Shown in pieces: positions 23,872-34,600 of a DNA stretch of 45,155 bases; position 1 is the stretch's first letter, and each line of letters opens with the position of its first letter. The DNA is from Bacteroidota bacterium. GTDB lineage: Bacteria > Bacteroidota > Bacteroidia > AKYH767-A > OLB10. The notes beneath the pieces are model-generated. The model did no database searches and was not told the origin of the DNA. It was given only the letters and a program-made list of their open reading frames with translations. The DNA lies in assembly GCA_025352785.1 (NCBI GenBank), contig JANXSD010000014.1:1-45155 (forward strand), given 5' to 3'. The position numbers and the translations under genes are program-made.

Positions 23872-25764
23872 ATGATTCAATTAGCTTGGCTGATACCGCT
23901 CTTTCCTTTACTGGGTTTCCTGGTGATAGGAATGCTGAACAAGCGTTTGCCAGTAAGCTTAAGCGGTGCAATTGCTAGTTTATCAGTATTCCTATCTTTC
24001 GTTGTTTCAGTAATCATTTTTAATGAGATACATCAGGTGGGTTCTGTTCCCGAACGTATTTTAATGTTTGATTGGATTAATGTTGGTGACTTAAATATTC
24101 CCTTTTCTTTTCTGATTGATCGTCTATCGGTGATTATGTTATTAGTGATTACGGGTGTTGGATTTTTGATACATGTTTATTCGATTGGATATATGCAGCA
24201 TGAGCAAGATCATTCACGCTTTTTTTCTTACTTAAATCTATTTATATTTTTTATGTTGCTCCTTGTATTAGGTGCAAATTATATCGTGATGTTCGCAGGA
24301 TGGGAAGGAGTTGGATTATGCTCTTATCTGCTAATAGGATTTTGGTTTAAATACACGGAATACAACAATGCTGCGAAGAAAGCTTTTATCATGAATCGCA
24401 TTGGTGATTTGGGATTTTTGCTGGGTATCTTTTTAATCTATACAACATTTGGAAGTGTTAGTTATCAAGAAGTATTTAATGCTGCCAAAGGTTTTCCTGA
24501 TGGTGATGCTGCAATAACTGCAATTACACTTCTTTTGTTTGTTGGGGCGATGGGAAAATCTGCACAAATACCACTTTATACTTGGCTTCCAGATGCGATG
24601 GCAGGACCAACACCAGTTTCTGCATTAATACATGCCGCTACGATGGTAACTGCCGGTATTTATATGGTGATTCGCTCTAACGTATTGTATACTTTAGCGC
24701 CATACTCTTCAGAGATTGTTGCAATTGTTGGATTAGTTACTGCAGTTTTCGCAGCAACAATTGGTTTGAAGCAAAATGATATTAAAAAAGTATTGGCATA
24801 TTCCACAGTGAGTCAGTTAGGATATATGTTTGTTGCGCTTGGTGTTGGCGCTTATGATACTGCCTTGTTTCATGTTGTGATGCACGCATTTTTTAAAGCC
24901 TTATTATTCCTTGGTGCTGGTTCTGTAATTCATGCCATGAGTGGCGAACAAGATATCCGTTACATGGGCGGACTAAAAAAGAAATTACCAATCACGCATA
25001 TCACTTTTTTAATTGGAACATTAGCAATTGCTGGAGTATTTCCTTTTGCAGGATTCTTTTCTAAAGATGAGATTCTTTCAAAAGTATATGCCTTCTCGCC
25101 ATTCATGTTTGTGGTATTGATGTTTACATCTGCATTAACTGCCATCTATATGTTTAGATTGTATTGGTTAACTTTTTACGGATCTTTTAGAGGGACAGAA
25201 CAACAACGTACTCATTTGCATGAGTCACCATCAAGTATGACTATGCCATTAATAATTCTTGCACTACTTTCAACTATTGGAGGATTTTTAGGAATGCCAG
25301 AAGTTTTCCATGTACCACATTATTTTAGTGAATTTCTGTCTTCTATTATATATCGTAAAGCAGAACTCACTTTGCCAGAATCGTCGGAGTTGATGGTGAT
25401 GGGAGGATCATTAACAATGGTTGTATTAATTATTATAATGACATACAATCATTACGTTAAAAAAGCGGTAATGCCTGAAACGAATGAAGGTGAGTTGCGC
25501 GGATTTCAAAAAGTACTTTCTCATAAATATTATATCGATGAAATATATTCTGCGCTCATAACAAAACCTATCGATTGGCTAGCCTCCTTTAGTTACAAGC
25601 GAATCGAATTAGGAGTAATTGATCGTATCGTAAATGGAAGTGGTTATATATTAAATGGAATTAGTTCGCTTTTGCGTTATGTTCAAACTGGTAGTATCGG
25701 AACGTATGTTTTCGGAATGGTTATCGGAATTATTTTACTCGTTGCTTTAACTATGATTCACTAA
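23872..25764 (+). CDS. nuoL: NADH-quinone oxidoreductase subunit L (proton-pumping)
   Basis: 630 residues, antiporter-like with about 16 helices. GWEGVGLCSYLLIGFW carries the conserved Glu of TM5. DAMAGPTPVSALIHAATMVTA is a hallmark loop. KKVLAYSTVSQLGYMF follows the conserved Lys region. The C-terminal extension after about residue 510 (KYYIDEIYSALITKP onward) forms the lateral helix that spans the membrane arm. nuoM begins 6 nt later. Confidence 0.97.
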   Translation: MIQLAWLIPLFPLLGFLVIGMLNKRLPVSLSGAIASLSVFLSFVVSVIIFNEIHQVGSVPERILMFDWINVGDLNIPFSFLIDRLSVIMLLVITGVGFLIHVYSIGYMQHEQDHSRFFSYLNLFIFFMLLLVLGANYIVMFAGWEGVGLCSYLLIGFWFKYTEYNNAAKKAFIMNRIGDLGFLLGIFLIYTTFGSVSYQEVFNAAKGFPDGDAAITAITLLLFVGAMGKSAQIPLYTWLPDAMAGPTPVSALIHAATMVTAGIYMVIRSNVLYTLAPYSSEIVAIVGLVTAVFAATIGLKQNDIKKVLAYSTVSQLGYMFVALGVGAYDTALFHVVMHAFFKALLFLGAGSVIHAMSGEQDIRYMGGLKKKLPITHITFLIGTLAIAGVFPFAGFFSKDEILSKVYAFSPFMFVVLMFTSALTAIYMFRLYWLTFYGSFRGTEQQRTHLHESPSSMTMPLIILALLSTIGGFLGMPEVFHVPHYFSEFLSSIIYRKAELTLPESSELMVMGGSLTMVVLIIIMTYNHYVKKAVMPETNEGELRGFQKVLSHKYYIDEIYSALITKPIDWLASFSYKRIELGVIDRIVNGSGYILNGISSLLRYVQTGSIGTYVFGMVIGIILLVALTMIH

Positions 25765-25770
25765 TACGGC

Positions 25771-27225
25771 ATGCTGACATTACTCCTGCTCTTCATACCT
25801 CTTATTGCCTCTCCACTTTGCGCCGTAATCAGCCGTGATAAAGTAAAGTACTTTGCCTTGGTGGTTAGCTTGCTTCAATTAGCAGCTATTGTTTATGCAT
25901 TCACTTTATTTAAATCAGATATCGCCAATCAATTCGGAGTTAATTATTGGTGGATTCAATCATTAGGAATCGCTTTTAAAGCGGGCTTCGATGGTATTAG
26001 TATTTTGATGGTTGCACTTACCAATTTTTTAATACCGTTAATTATTCTTTCTTCCTTCAGAAATGAAAATGAAAACCCAAAAGCATTTTACGGATTAATA
26101 CTTTTCATGCAATTTGCACTGGTTGGAGTATTTACGGCATTAGATGGTTTTCTGTTTTATGTGTTCTGGGAGTTAGCACTAATTCCAATTTATTTTATAT
26201 GCCTTATGTGGGGTGGAAAAGATAAAGTTAGAATTACTTTAAAGTTTTTCATCTATACTTTAGCAGGAAGTTTATTGATGTTAGTTGGATTGATTTACCT
26301 CTATCTTCAAACACCTGGTATTCACACCTTCGACATTCAATCATTTTATAATGTAACACTAACTCCTGAAGCGCAAGGATGGTTATTCTGGGCATTCTTT
26401 ATCGCCTTCGCCATCAAAATTCCGATATTTCCGTTACACACTTGGCAGCCTGATACCTATACGGATGCACCAACACAAGGAACCATGCTTTTGTCGGGAA
26501 TCATGTTAAAAATGGGACTTTATGGAATGATTCGTTGGATGTTACCGATAGTACCAATTGGCATCAACGAATGGGGGCATTTTGCAATGATACTTTGCGT
26601 GATTAGTATTGTGTATTCTTCCTTAATGGCGTTTGTTCAAAAAGATTTCAAACGATTAATTGCTTATTCTTCTATCGCACACGTTGGTTTAATTGCAGCA
26701 GGAATTTTATCGTTAAACATTCAAGGATTGCAAGGTGCGATGATTCAAATGTTGAGTCATGGTGTTAACGTGGTTGGAATGTTTTTCATCGTTGATATCA
26801 TCCAACGTAAAATGAAAACACGAAATCTTGCTGAACTCGGCGGGCTAGCGAATAATTCACCCATCTTTACAATCCTTTTTATGATTGTCTTGTTAGCATC
26901 CATCGCCCTTCCATTAACAAATGGATTTGTAGGAGAATTTTTATTGCTCAATGGGATTTATCAATACAATGCTTGGATTGCCGCATGTGCAGGATTAACG
27001 GTAATTCTTGGATCGGTATATATGCTTCGAGCATATCAAGCAATCATGCTTGGCGAACCAAATGCAAAATATACAGAGTTTACGGGTTTAAGTAAAATAG
27101 AAAAAATTATACTGGTATCAATTGTATCGGTAATCTTCATAACAGGAATATATCCAAAGCCAATATTTATGGTTGCTCAACCTGCGCTTGAAGATATCCT
27201 GGTTCATATTAAAGACATCTACTAA
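25771..27225 (+). CDS. nuoM: NADH-quinone oxidoreductase subunit M (proton-pumping)
   Basis: 484 residues, antiporter-like with about 14 helices. FYVFWELALIPIYFIC contains the conserved TM5 Glu. IPIFPLHTWQPDTYTDAPTQ and FKRLIAYSSIAHVGLI are family motifs with conserved Lys. SHGVNVVGMFFIVDI is the TM12 region. Only 3 nt separate it from nuoN. Confidence 0.97.
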   Translation: MLTLLLLFIPLIASPLCAVISRDKVKYFALVVSLLQLAAIVYAFTLFKSDIANQFGVNYWWIQSLGIAFKAGFDGISILMVALTNFLIPLIILSSFRNENENPKAFYGLILFMQFALVGVFTALDGFLFYVFWELALIPIYFICLMWGGKDKVRITLKFFIYTLAGSLLMLVGLIYLYLQTPGIHTFDIQSFYNVTLTPEAQGWLFWAFFIAFAIKIPIFPLHTWQPDTYTDAPTQGTMLLSGIMLKMGLYGMIRWMLPIVPIGINEWGHFAMILCVISIVYSSLMAFVQKDFKRLIAYSSIAHVGLIAAGILSLNIQGLQGAMIQMLSHGVNVVGMFFIVDIIQRKMKTRNLAELGGLANNSPIFTILFMIVLLASIALPLTNGFVGEFLLLNGIYQYNAWIAACAGLTVILGSVYMLRAYQAIMLGEPNAKYTEFTGLSKIEKIILVSIVSVIFITGIYPKPIFMVAQPALEDILVHIKDIY

Positions 27226-27228
27226 AGC

Positions 27229-28605
27229 ATGAATGCCTTAATAGTTATAGCCTGTTTAGGAATTGCGGCAATGATGTCGGAAGTATTGGGCTTTAAAAAG
27301 CTTTTACTTCCCTTAGTTGCGATTGGCTTGATTTCAGTTGTTGGTCTGTTTGTAATGGATTGGAATACTTCTATCCGTTATTATCATGATATGCTTTATT
27401 TCGATAATTATGCAATTGCATTTTCAGCAATGGTTACCGTTTTAACAGCACTATGGCTCATCATGTCGAAGGAGTATTTTATCTCTACTACTAGCAAGGC
27501 AGAACATGCTGCACTCATTTTGTTTTGTTTAACTGGTGCAATTGTGATGATCAGTTATTCGGATTTGTCCATGTTATTTATAGGCATCGAAATATTATCA
27601 ATCAGTTTATATGTTTTAGCAGCAAGTAATAAACACGATTTAAGATCGAATGAAGCCGGACTAAAATATTTTTTGATGGGAGCCTTTGCAACGGGTTTTT
27701 TACTTTTTGGAATTACATTGATTTATGGCGCCTCTGGGAGTTTTAATTTACAAGAAATCGCAAATTATTTAAGTAAAAATTCTGAGCATCTACCAATGTT
27801 TGTATATGCTGGTGTTTTATTAATGCTAGTAGGATTGCTTTTCAAAGTGTCAGCAGCACCTTTCCATTTTTGGGCTCCTGATGTTTATGAAGGTTCACCA
27901 ACTCTCGTAACCGCATTTATGTCGACGATTGTAAAGACAGCAGCATTTGCTGCATTTTATAGGTTATTCGCGACTTGTTTCAGTGATTTATCAGGATGGT
28001 GGGGTGAAACATTGGCCATTGTAGCCGCGCTCACAATGTTGGTTGGGAATGTCTTGGCTGTTATGCAGCAGAACTTTAAACGAATGTTGGCCTATTCAAG
28101 TATCGCACATGCAGGGTATATGCTTATGGCAATTGTGGCGATGAATCATATTTCAGCAGGTGCAATTTTCTTGTACACTTCGGCCTATTCAATAGCTAGT
28201 TTAGGTGCCTTTGCATGTTTACATGCGTTAGGAGCAAATGACAATGAAAAAATTATCAATCTTCGAGGATTTATAGCAAAACAACCTTTTAATGCCGGTT
28301 TATTATGCCTTGCAATGCTATCCTTGGCCGGAATTCCACCTTTAGCAGGATTTTTTGCGAAATATTATTTGTTTTATGGTGTAATTCAGAGTGGTTATTT
28401 ATGGCTGGTGCTGGTTGCCGTTCTGAGCTCCTTAATTGGTGTTTATTATTACTTCCGAGTGATTTATACTATGTTTTTACCTCGGGAAGAGGAAGATGGA
28501 GTGCTCCCAAAAATTTCTGGAGGTCATAAAATATTGTTAACGATTGTAGCGATTTTATCCCTTCTAATGGGTATTTTTCCAGGAATTTTGCAAGGAATTC
28601 TTTAA
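27229..28605 (+). CDS. nuoN: NADH-quinone oxidoreductase subunit N (proton-pumping)
   Basis: 458 residues, antiporter-like. MLFIGIEILSISLYVLAASN carries the conserved TM5 Glu; FHFWAPDVYEGSPTLVTAFM and FKRMLAYSSIAHAGYMLMAI are family signatures. Last gene of the 14-subunit operon. No strong terminator is visible in the 90 nt between its stop and the giant adhesin gene, so some read-through into the next cassette is possible. Confidence 0.97.
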   Translation: MNALIVIACLGIAAMMSEVLGFKKLLLPLVAIGLISVVGLFVMDWNTSIRYYHDMLYFDNYAIAFSAMVTVLTALWLIMSKEYFISTTSKAEHAALILFCLTGAIVMISYSDLSMLFIGIEILSISLYVLAASNKHDLRSNEAGLKYFLMGAFATGFLLFGITLIYGASGSFNLQEIANYLSKNSEHLPMFVYAGVLLMLVGLLFKVSAAPFHFWAPDVYEGSPTLVTAFMSTIVKTAAFAAFYRLFATCFSDLSGWWGETLAIVAALTMLVGNVLAVMQQNFKRMLAYSSIAHAGYMLMAIVAMNHISAGAIFLYTSAYSIASLGAFACLHALGANDNEKIINLRGFIAKQPFNAGLLCLAMLSLAGIPPLAGFFAKYYLFYGVIQSGYLWLVLVAVLSSLIGVYYYFRVIYTMFLPREEEDGVLPKISGGHKILLTIVAILSLLMGIFPGILQGIL

Positions 28606-28695
28606 GATATGTGTAGGACGGTTTCCTTTTTTTACCTTTGTCATTAGTTGCAACTTCATAATTCATAAAATTCTCCCATTTTTCAAACACCTACT
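28606..28695 (+). promoter_or_regulatory. Candidate promoter for the second adhesin cassette
   Basis: 90-nt gap. TACCTTTG at 28633-28640 fits the Bacteroidota -7 consensus TAnnTTTG exactly and would give a leader of about 50 nt. The -33 position has no TTTG at the right spacing, so support is partial. The gap is otherwise featureless. Confidence 0.4.
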
Positions 28696-31600
28696 ATGTC
28701 ATTGTTAATTAAGTTAGGTTCAACATTTATTAATAAAACTTATTTGTTGCTTGGGGGCATTGTCATCTTTTTTTGTACAAATGCAAACGCAAGTTTAAAT
28801 CTAGATATCAATGGTAAGCTCTTAAATCATTCAAATAATATAACCCCGCTTTTATTTGGATTGGGTGTTACCGTCTCCAATTTTAATGGAGTAAATATTA
28901 GTTGCAATGGCGTTAATGATGGTACGATTTCTATTGTCCCTAATGGTGGTGTTAATCCGTATACTTATGCATGGTCGAACGGTGCTTCGGCCGCAGATTT
29001 AACTGGACTTTTTGCAGGCACGTATACTGTAACGGTTACTGATAATAATGGAGACACGGAATCAACTACAGTTACATTAACAGAACCCAATCAATTAATT
29101 CTAACTAATTCAACTACCAATGTGCTTTGCAATGGTGCATCAACAGGAGCAATTGATTTAACAGTTGCTGGAGGAACAACTAATTATTCGTATGCTTGGA
29201 GTAATGGAGCTATCACGCAAGATCTCACTGGAAAAATTGCTGGTACTTATAACGTAACCGTTACCGATGCGAATTCGTGTACTGCTACAACCTCCGCAAC
29301 CATCACACAACCTGCCGCATTAAATTTATCGACAACAGTTACAAATGCAGGATGTGCTGGAGCACAAACAGGAAGTGTAAACTTAACAGTTTCGGGAGGT
29401 AATCCATCTTACACTTACTTGTGGAGTAATGGTGCACTTACACAAAATTTAAATAACGTTGCAGCAAATACGTATACTGTAACCGTTACCGATTTGAATT
29501 CTTGTACTGCTAAAATATCAGCAACTGTTTCGCAGCCATCAACAATTAATATTAATATTATTCCCGTTAATGGAACATGTAACGCAGCAAATGGCTCTGC
29601 TTCTGCTATCGTTGTTGGAGGAACATTGCCCTATTCGTATTTATGGAATACGGGATCCGTATCTCCTGTAATTAGCGGACTTGCAGCAGGAACATATACT
29701 GTAACCGTTACTGATTTATTTGGTTGCACAGGAATTTCGTCAGCTTTAGTTGGCAATAGCGGTTCACCAATAATTACTGTTACAGCAATAACGAATGTGT
29801 CCTGCCATAACGGTAATAACGGGGCAATCGATATAACTATTTCAGGGGGTCAACCATTATATAGTTATTCATGGAGTAACGGAGCTTTAACACAAGATTT
29901 ATCGGGGCTCGCTACAGGTGTTTTTACAGTTACTGTAACGGATAATAATTTATGTTCATCTGCAAAATCAATTACCGTTAGTCAACCTCAAGCAATAACA
30001 TTTACGAATACAAATACTAACGTATCCTGTTTCGGCGGAACAAATGGCGCAATTGATATCACTGTTTTTGGCGGAACAATTCCATACAGTTATTTATGGA
30101 ATTCAGGAGCGATTACACAAGATATTTCTGGAAAGATTGCAGGTACATATCTTGTTACTGTTACTGATGCAAATAGTTGCACAGCTAATTCGTCGTTTAC
30201 ACTCACACAACCTACAACTTTAGCATTAATAGTAAGCACCAATCAGGCAACATGTGGAAGTGTTAATGGTTCCGCTACAGCAACTCCATCAGGAGGTACT
30301 AGTCCTTATATTTATTTATGGAATACCAGCGCTACAACGGCTACAATAAATGGATTATCTCCTGCCATCTATACCGTTACAGTAACAGATTTTAACGGTT
30401 GTACTATTTCAAAATCTATTCAAGTTACATCGGCAAATGCACCAGTTATCTCGAGTGCTCTGGTAACAAATGTTTCTTGTAACGGAGGATCGAATGGTGC
30501 AATAGATATTTCTGTAACTGGAGGAGTTGGAACGATATCTTATTTGTGGAGCAACAGTAGTGTATCACAAGATTTAACAGGACTTTCTATAGGTACATTT
30601 ACTGTAACAGTTACTGATGCTAATCTTTGTACCACTTCAGCAAACTACACTTTAACCCAACCAGCGAGTATCAATGCAACTGCAATAATCACAAATTTAG
30701 CATGTAATGCAGTCCCTACAGGAGTAATTAATATTACACCATCAGGCGGTACGGGAGCGTATACTTATTTATGGAGCAATGCAGCAACAACACAAGATAT
30801 TTCTTCTGTTTCTGCAGGTTCTTTTTCGGTAACTATTACTGATGTGTTTAGTTGTACAGCCGTAAAAATCTTTAATGTTACACAACCTTTAGCACTTAAT
30901 ATAGCTTCTGTTGTTACAAATGTAAGTTGTCATTCAGGTAATAATGGAAGTATAAATATTACTGTAAGTGGAGGCGTTAGTTCCTATACCTTTCAATGGT
31001 CAAATGGAATTCTTACGGAAGATTTAGTTGCACTTACTTCAGGAACTTATACCGTAACCGTTACCGATCAAAATGGATGCAAAGCATCTGCTTCGTATCC
31101 CATTACTCAACCTGCAACATTAGCTGTAAGTTTTACTAGTATAAATAGTAGCTGTGGTTCTAGCAATGGGTCTATTAATGCGAATGCAATTGGAGGAACA
31201 ACACCATATACTTATCTCTGGAGTAATAATGCCACTACGCAACAGATTACCTCACAATTGGCAGGAACATATACTGTAACAATTACCGACCTTAATTCCT
31301 GTACAGTGATAGGAACAAAAACAATTTCTAATCAAGCTGCTCCGGTTATTAGTGTTATTACAACAAGTCCTGTATTGTGTTTTGGTGGAAGTACAGGTTC
31401 CATTACATTAACAATTACAGGTGGTACTTTTCCGTTAACTTATTTGTGGAGTAATAGTGCTACAACTAAAAATATTAATGGAGTTGTTGCCAATACGTAT
31501 ACCGTTACAGTAACGGATGCAAACAATTGCACTACAACAGCTATTGATTCAGTTCTTCAACCTTCTGCTCTTAGTATAGTTTTTACTGCAACGCAACCAA

Positions 31601-34600
31601 CTTGTGGAAATGCGAATGGAAATATCAATGCTGCTGCTAATGGAGGTAATCCTGGATATACTTATTTATGGTCAACTGGAACTTCAGGCCCATCAATTAC
31701 GAATCGATCAGCTGGAAATTATACGGTAACTGCAACTGATGCGAATGGATGTACGAAGTCATTTGTATATAATTTAACAAATATTCCTGGACCTAGTATC
31801 AGTTTAACAAGTTCACAAAATGTTTCTTGTTTTTTAGGTAGCAATGGCGCTATCAATATTACAATAAATGCAGGTACAGCACCATTTAGTTATTTGTGGT
31901 CCAACAATGATACTTTAGAAGATATATCAAATTTAATTTCTGGAACTTATTCTGTTGTTGTTACTGATTTCAATAGTTGTACTGCAACAAGAACTATAAA
32001 TATTTCACAACCTTCCATAATCTCAGGATCATTTACTACCACACAAACATTTTGCGGATTAGCATTAGGAAGTACTCAAGTGAATGTTTCAGGAGGAACA
32101 CCTCCTTATACTTATTTATGGAGTAATTCAGCAACAACAGCAGCAATAAACAATCTTTTTGCAGGTCAATATAGTGTAACAATTACTGATTTACGTGGTT
32201 GTACCAAAATTAAAACAGTAAATGTTACACAAGCTAACGGACCAGTTATATCAATTATCAGCCAAACGGATGTTAGTTGTAATGGTGGAATTAATGGTGC
32301 AATAGATATTGATGTTTCAGGTGGTGTTCAACCTTATACTTATTCCTGGTCCACTACTGCAGTTACTCAAGATATCAGCAACTTAACTACGGGTAACTAT
32401 ACTGTTTCTGTTACAGATAATATTGGTTGCTCAGATTCGCTTTCCATTTTTGTGGATCAACCATTGAAAATTGCCATTTCATCAGTTGTCACAAAGGCGA
32501 GATGTGGACAAGCAAATGGCGCTATCAATAATGTTATATCTGGTGGAACATCACCTTATTCATATTTGTGGTCGAATGGGGGATTAAGTTCATCCATTTC
32601 AAATATAGTTGCTGGAAATTATACGTTAACGGTAACTGATTTTAATAACTGTGACTCTATTTTTTCTTTTAGTGTTGGCACAATTGCAGGCCCTACACTC
32701 ACATTAGATTCTACTAGAATTCCTAAATGTAATGCAAGTGTAAACGGTGCTATTTATCTTTCAAAAGCAGGTGGACAATCGCCTTACCAATATCTTTGGA
32801 ATGATGGAGTAATAACGTTGAGCAGAACAAATATTGGCGGCGGAATTTATACGATTACCATCACTGATTTTTTCGGATGTAGTAACTCTTTAACTGTTAA
32901 TTTGCCAGCGCCAACATCCGTATCTGCATCGTTTACTGTTACCAATGCAACTTGTAATTTGTCAAATGCAACTGTAATTGTTGCAGGTGGAGGAGGTACC
33001 TCACCATACACTTACAAATGGAATGGCGGAAGTACATCAGCATCGTTAGTAAATATTAGTGCAGGAAGTTATACGGTTACAGTAACTGATTCTTTAGGAT
33101 GTAAAAAAACAGATTCAGTACAAGTTGTTTCCAGTGGATTTCCTACAATTCAATTATTAAGTTCAACGGCGCCATTGTGTTTTGGAACTTCGGATGGAGT
33201 CATTAATGTAAATGTATCAGGAGGAACAACTCCTTACAATAGTTTAATATGGTCGAATGGAGATACTGGTTTAACTGCTGATAGTTTAATTGCGAATACT
33301 TACACAATTACCGTGACTGATTTTGTTGGATGTACAACAACTGCAAATTATGCAATTACAAACCCAGCACTTTTATTCGCATCTCTAACAAGTGTTTCTT
33401 CTAATTGTAGTCAGCCTAATGGCAGTATATCACTCACTACTGGCGGTGGTACTTCACCATTCACTTACTTATGGTCGAATGCTGCAACAACAGGTTCAAT
33501 TGCATCTCTCATTCCGGGTATTTATGTAGTAACAACTACCGATTCTCATAATTGTAAATCTATAGATTCAATTACGGTAGGCAACATTAATGCTCCAACA
33601 TTAGTGATTACTAATCAACAAAATGTATTATGTAAAAATGGAAGTAATGGTTCCATAGATATCAGTACAAGTGGTGGCGCTGGCCCTTACACATACATTT
33701 GGTCAAATGGATTTCTAACGAAAGACATTTCGGGATTAATAGCTGGTGTTTATACTTTAACAGTAACTGATTTTGCTGGATGTACTTCTTCTATCTCTAC
33801 AACCATTACAGAACCATCAGCATTAACTGCTCTTTCAATAGTTACTAATTCAACATGTGGAAATGCAAATGGAAGTATTCAATTAACTCCTTCTGGAGGA
33901 ACTCCGGGATATTTTTATATTTGGTCTAACTCAGCGAATACTTCTATAATTAATGGATTATTAGCTACAACATATTCTGTTACTATTTCCGATAATAATG
34001 GATGTACGCTGCAACAAAATTTCGTTGTCAATAATATTGATGGTCCTACAGTTCAGCTGCAGTCTAAAGTAGATGTAAAATGTGCTGGTGGAAGTGATGG
34101 TTCATTAACTGTAGTTGTTCAACAAGGTGTCACACCCTATTCTTATTTGTGGAGTAATGGAGTTTTAACTGCTGATAATTTAAATATCCCTGAAGGAATC
34201 TATACGGTTACAGTAACTGATTTTAATGGATGTACTGTTGTTTATTCAGATACTGTTTCTGCTCCTGCACCCTTTATCATTAGTGCAACAATTAGTAACG
34301 CCACTTGTGGATTGAATAACGGAATAATCGTCGTTCAAGTTACTGGAGGAAATCCCGGTTACTCTTACTTATGGTCAACTTCAGATGCTTCTTCTACTAT
34401 TTCATCTCTTGCAGCTGGAAGTTATTCTTTAACAATAACGGATACTCGTTTCTGTACGAAGGATACTGTTTTCAATTTAATAAATACGGGACTTCCAATA
34501 ATTAATTTAATAAAAATTGATAGTGTTTCTTGTAATGCATTAGCTGATGGAAAAATTAATTTAAATGTTACAGGGGGTGTTCAGCCATATTCATTTACAT

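Noticed and set aside
28469-28690. 73-codon minus-strand ORF at the nuoN end and following gap
   Set aside because: It overlaps nuoN for over half its length, has no recognisable domain, and the gap is better explained as a promoter region.
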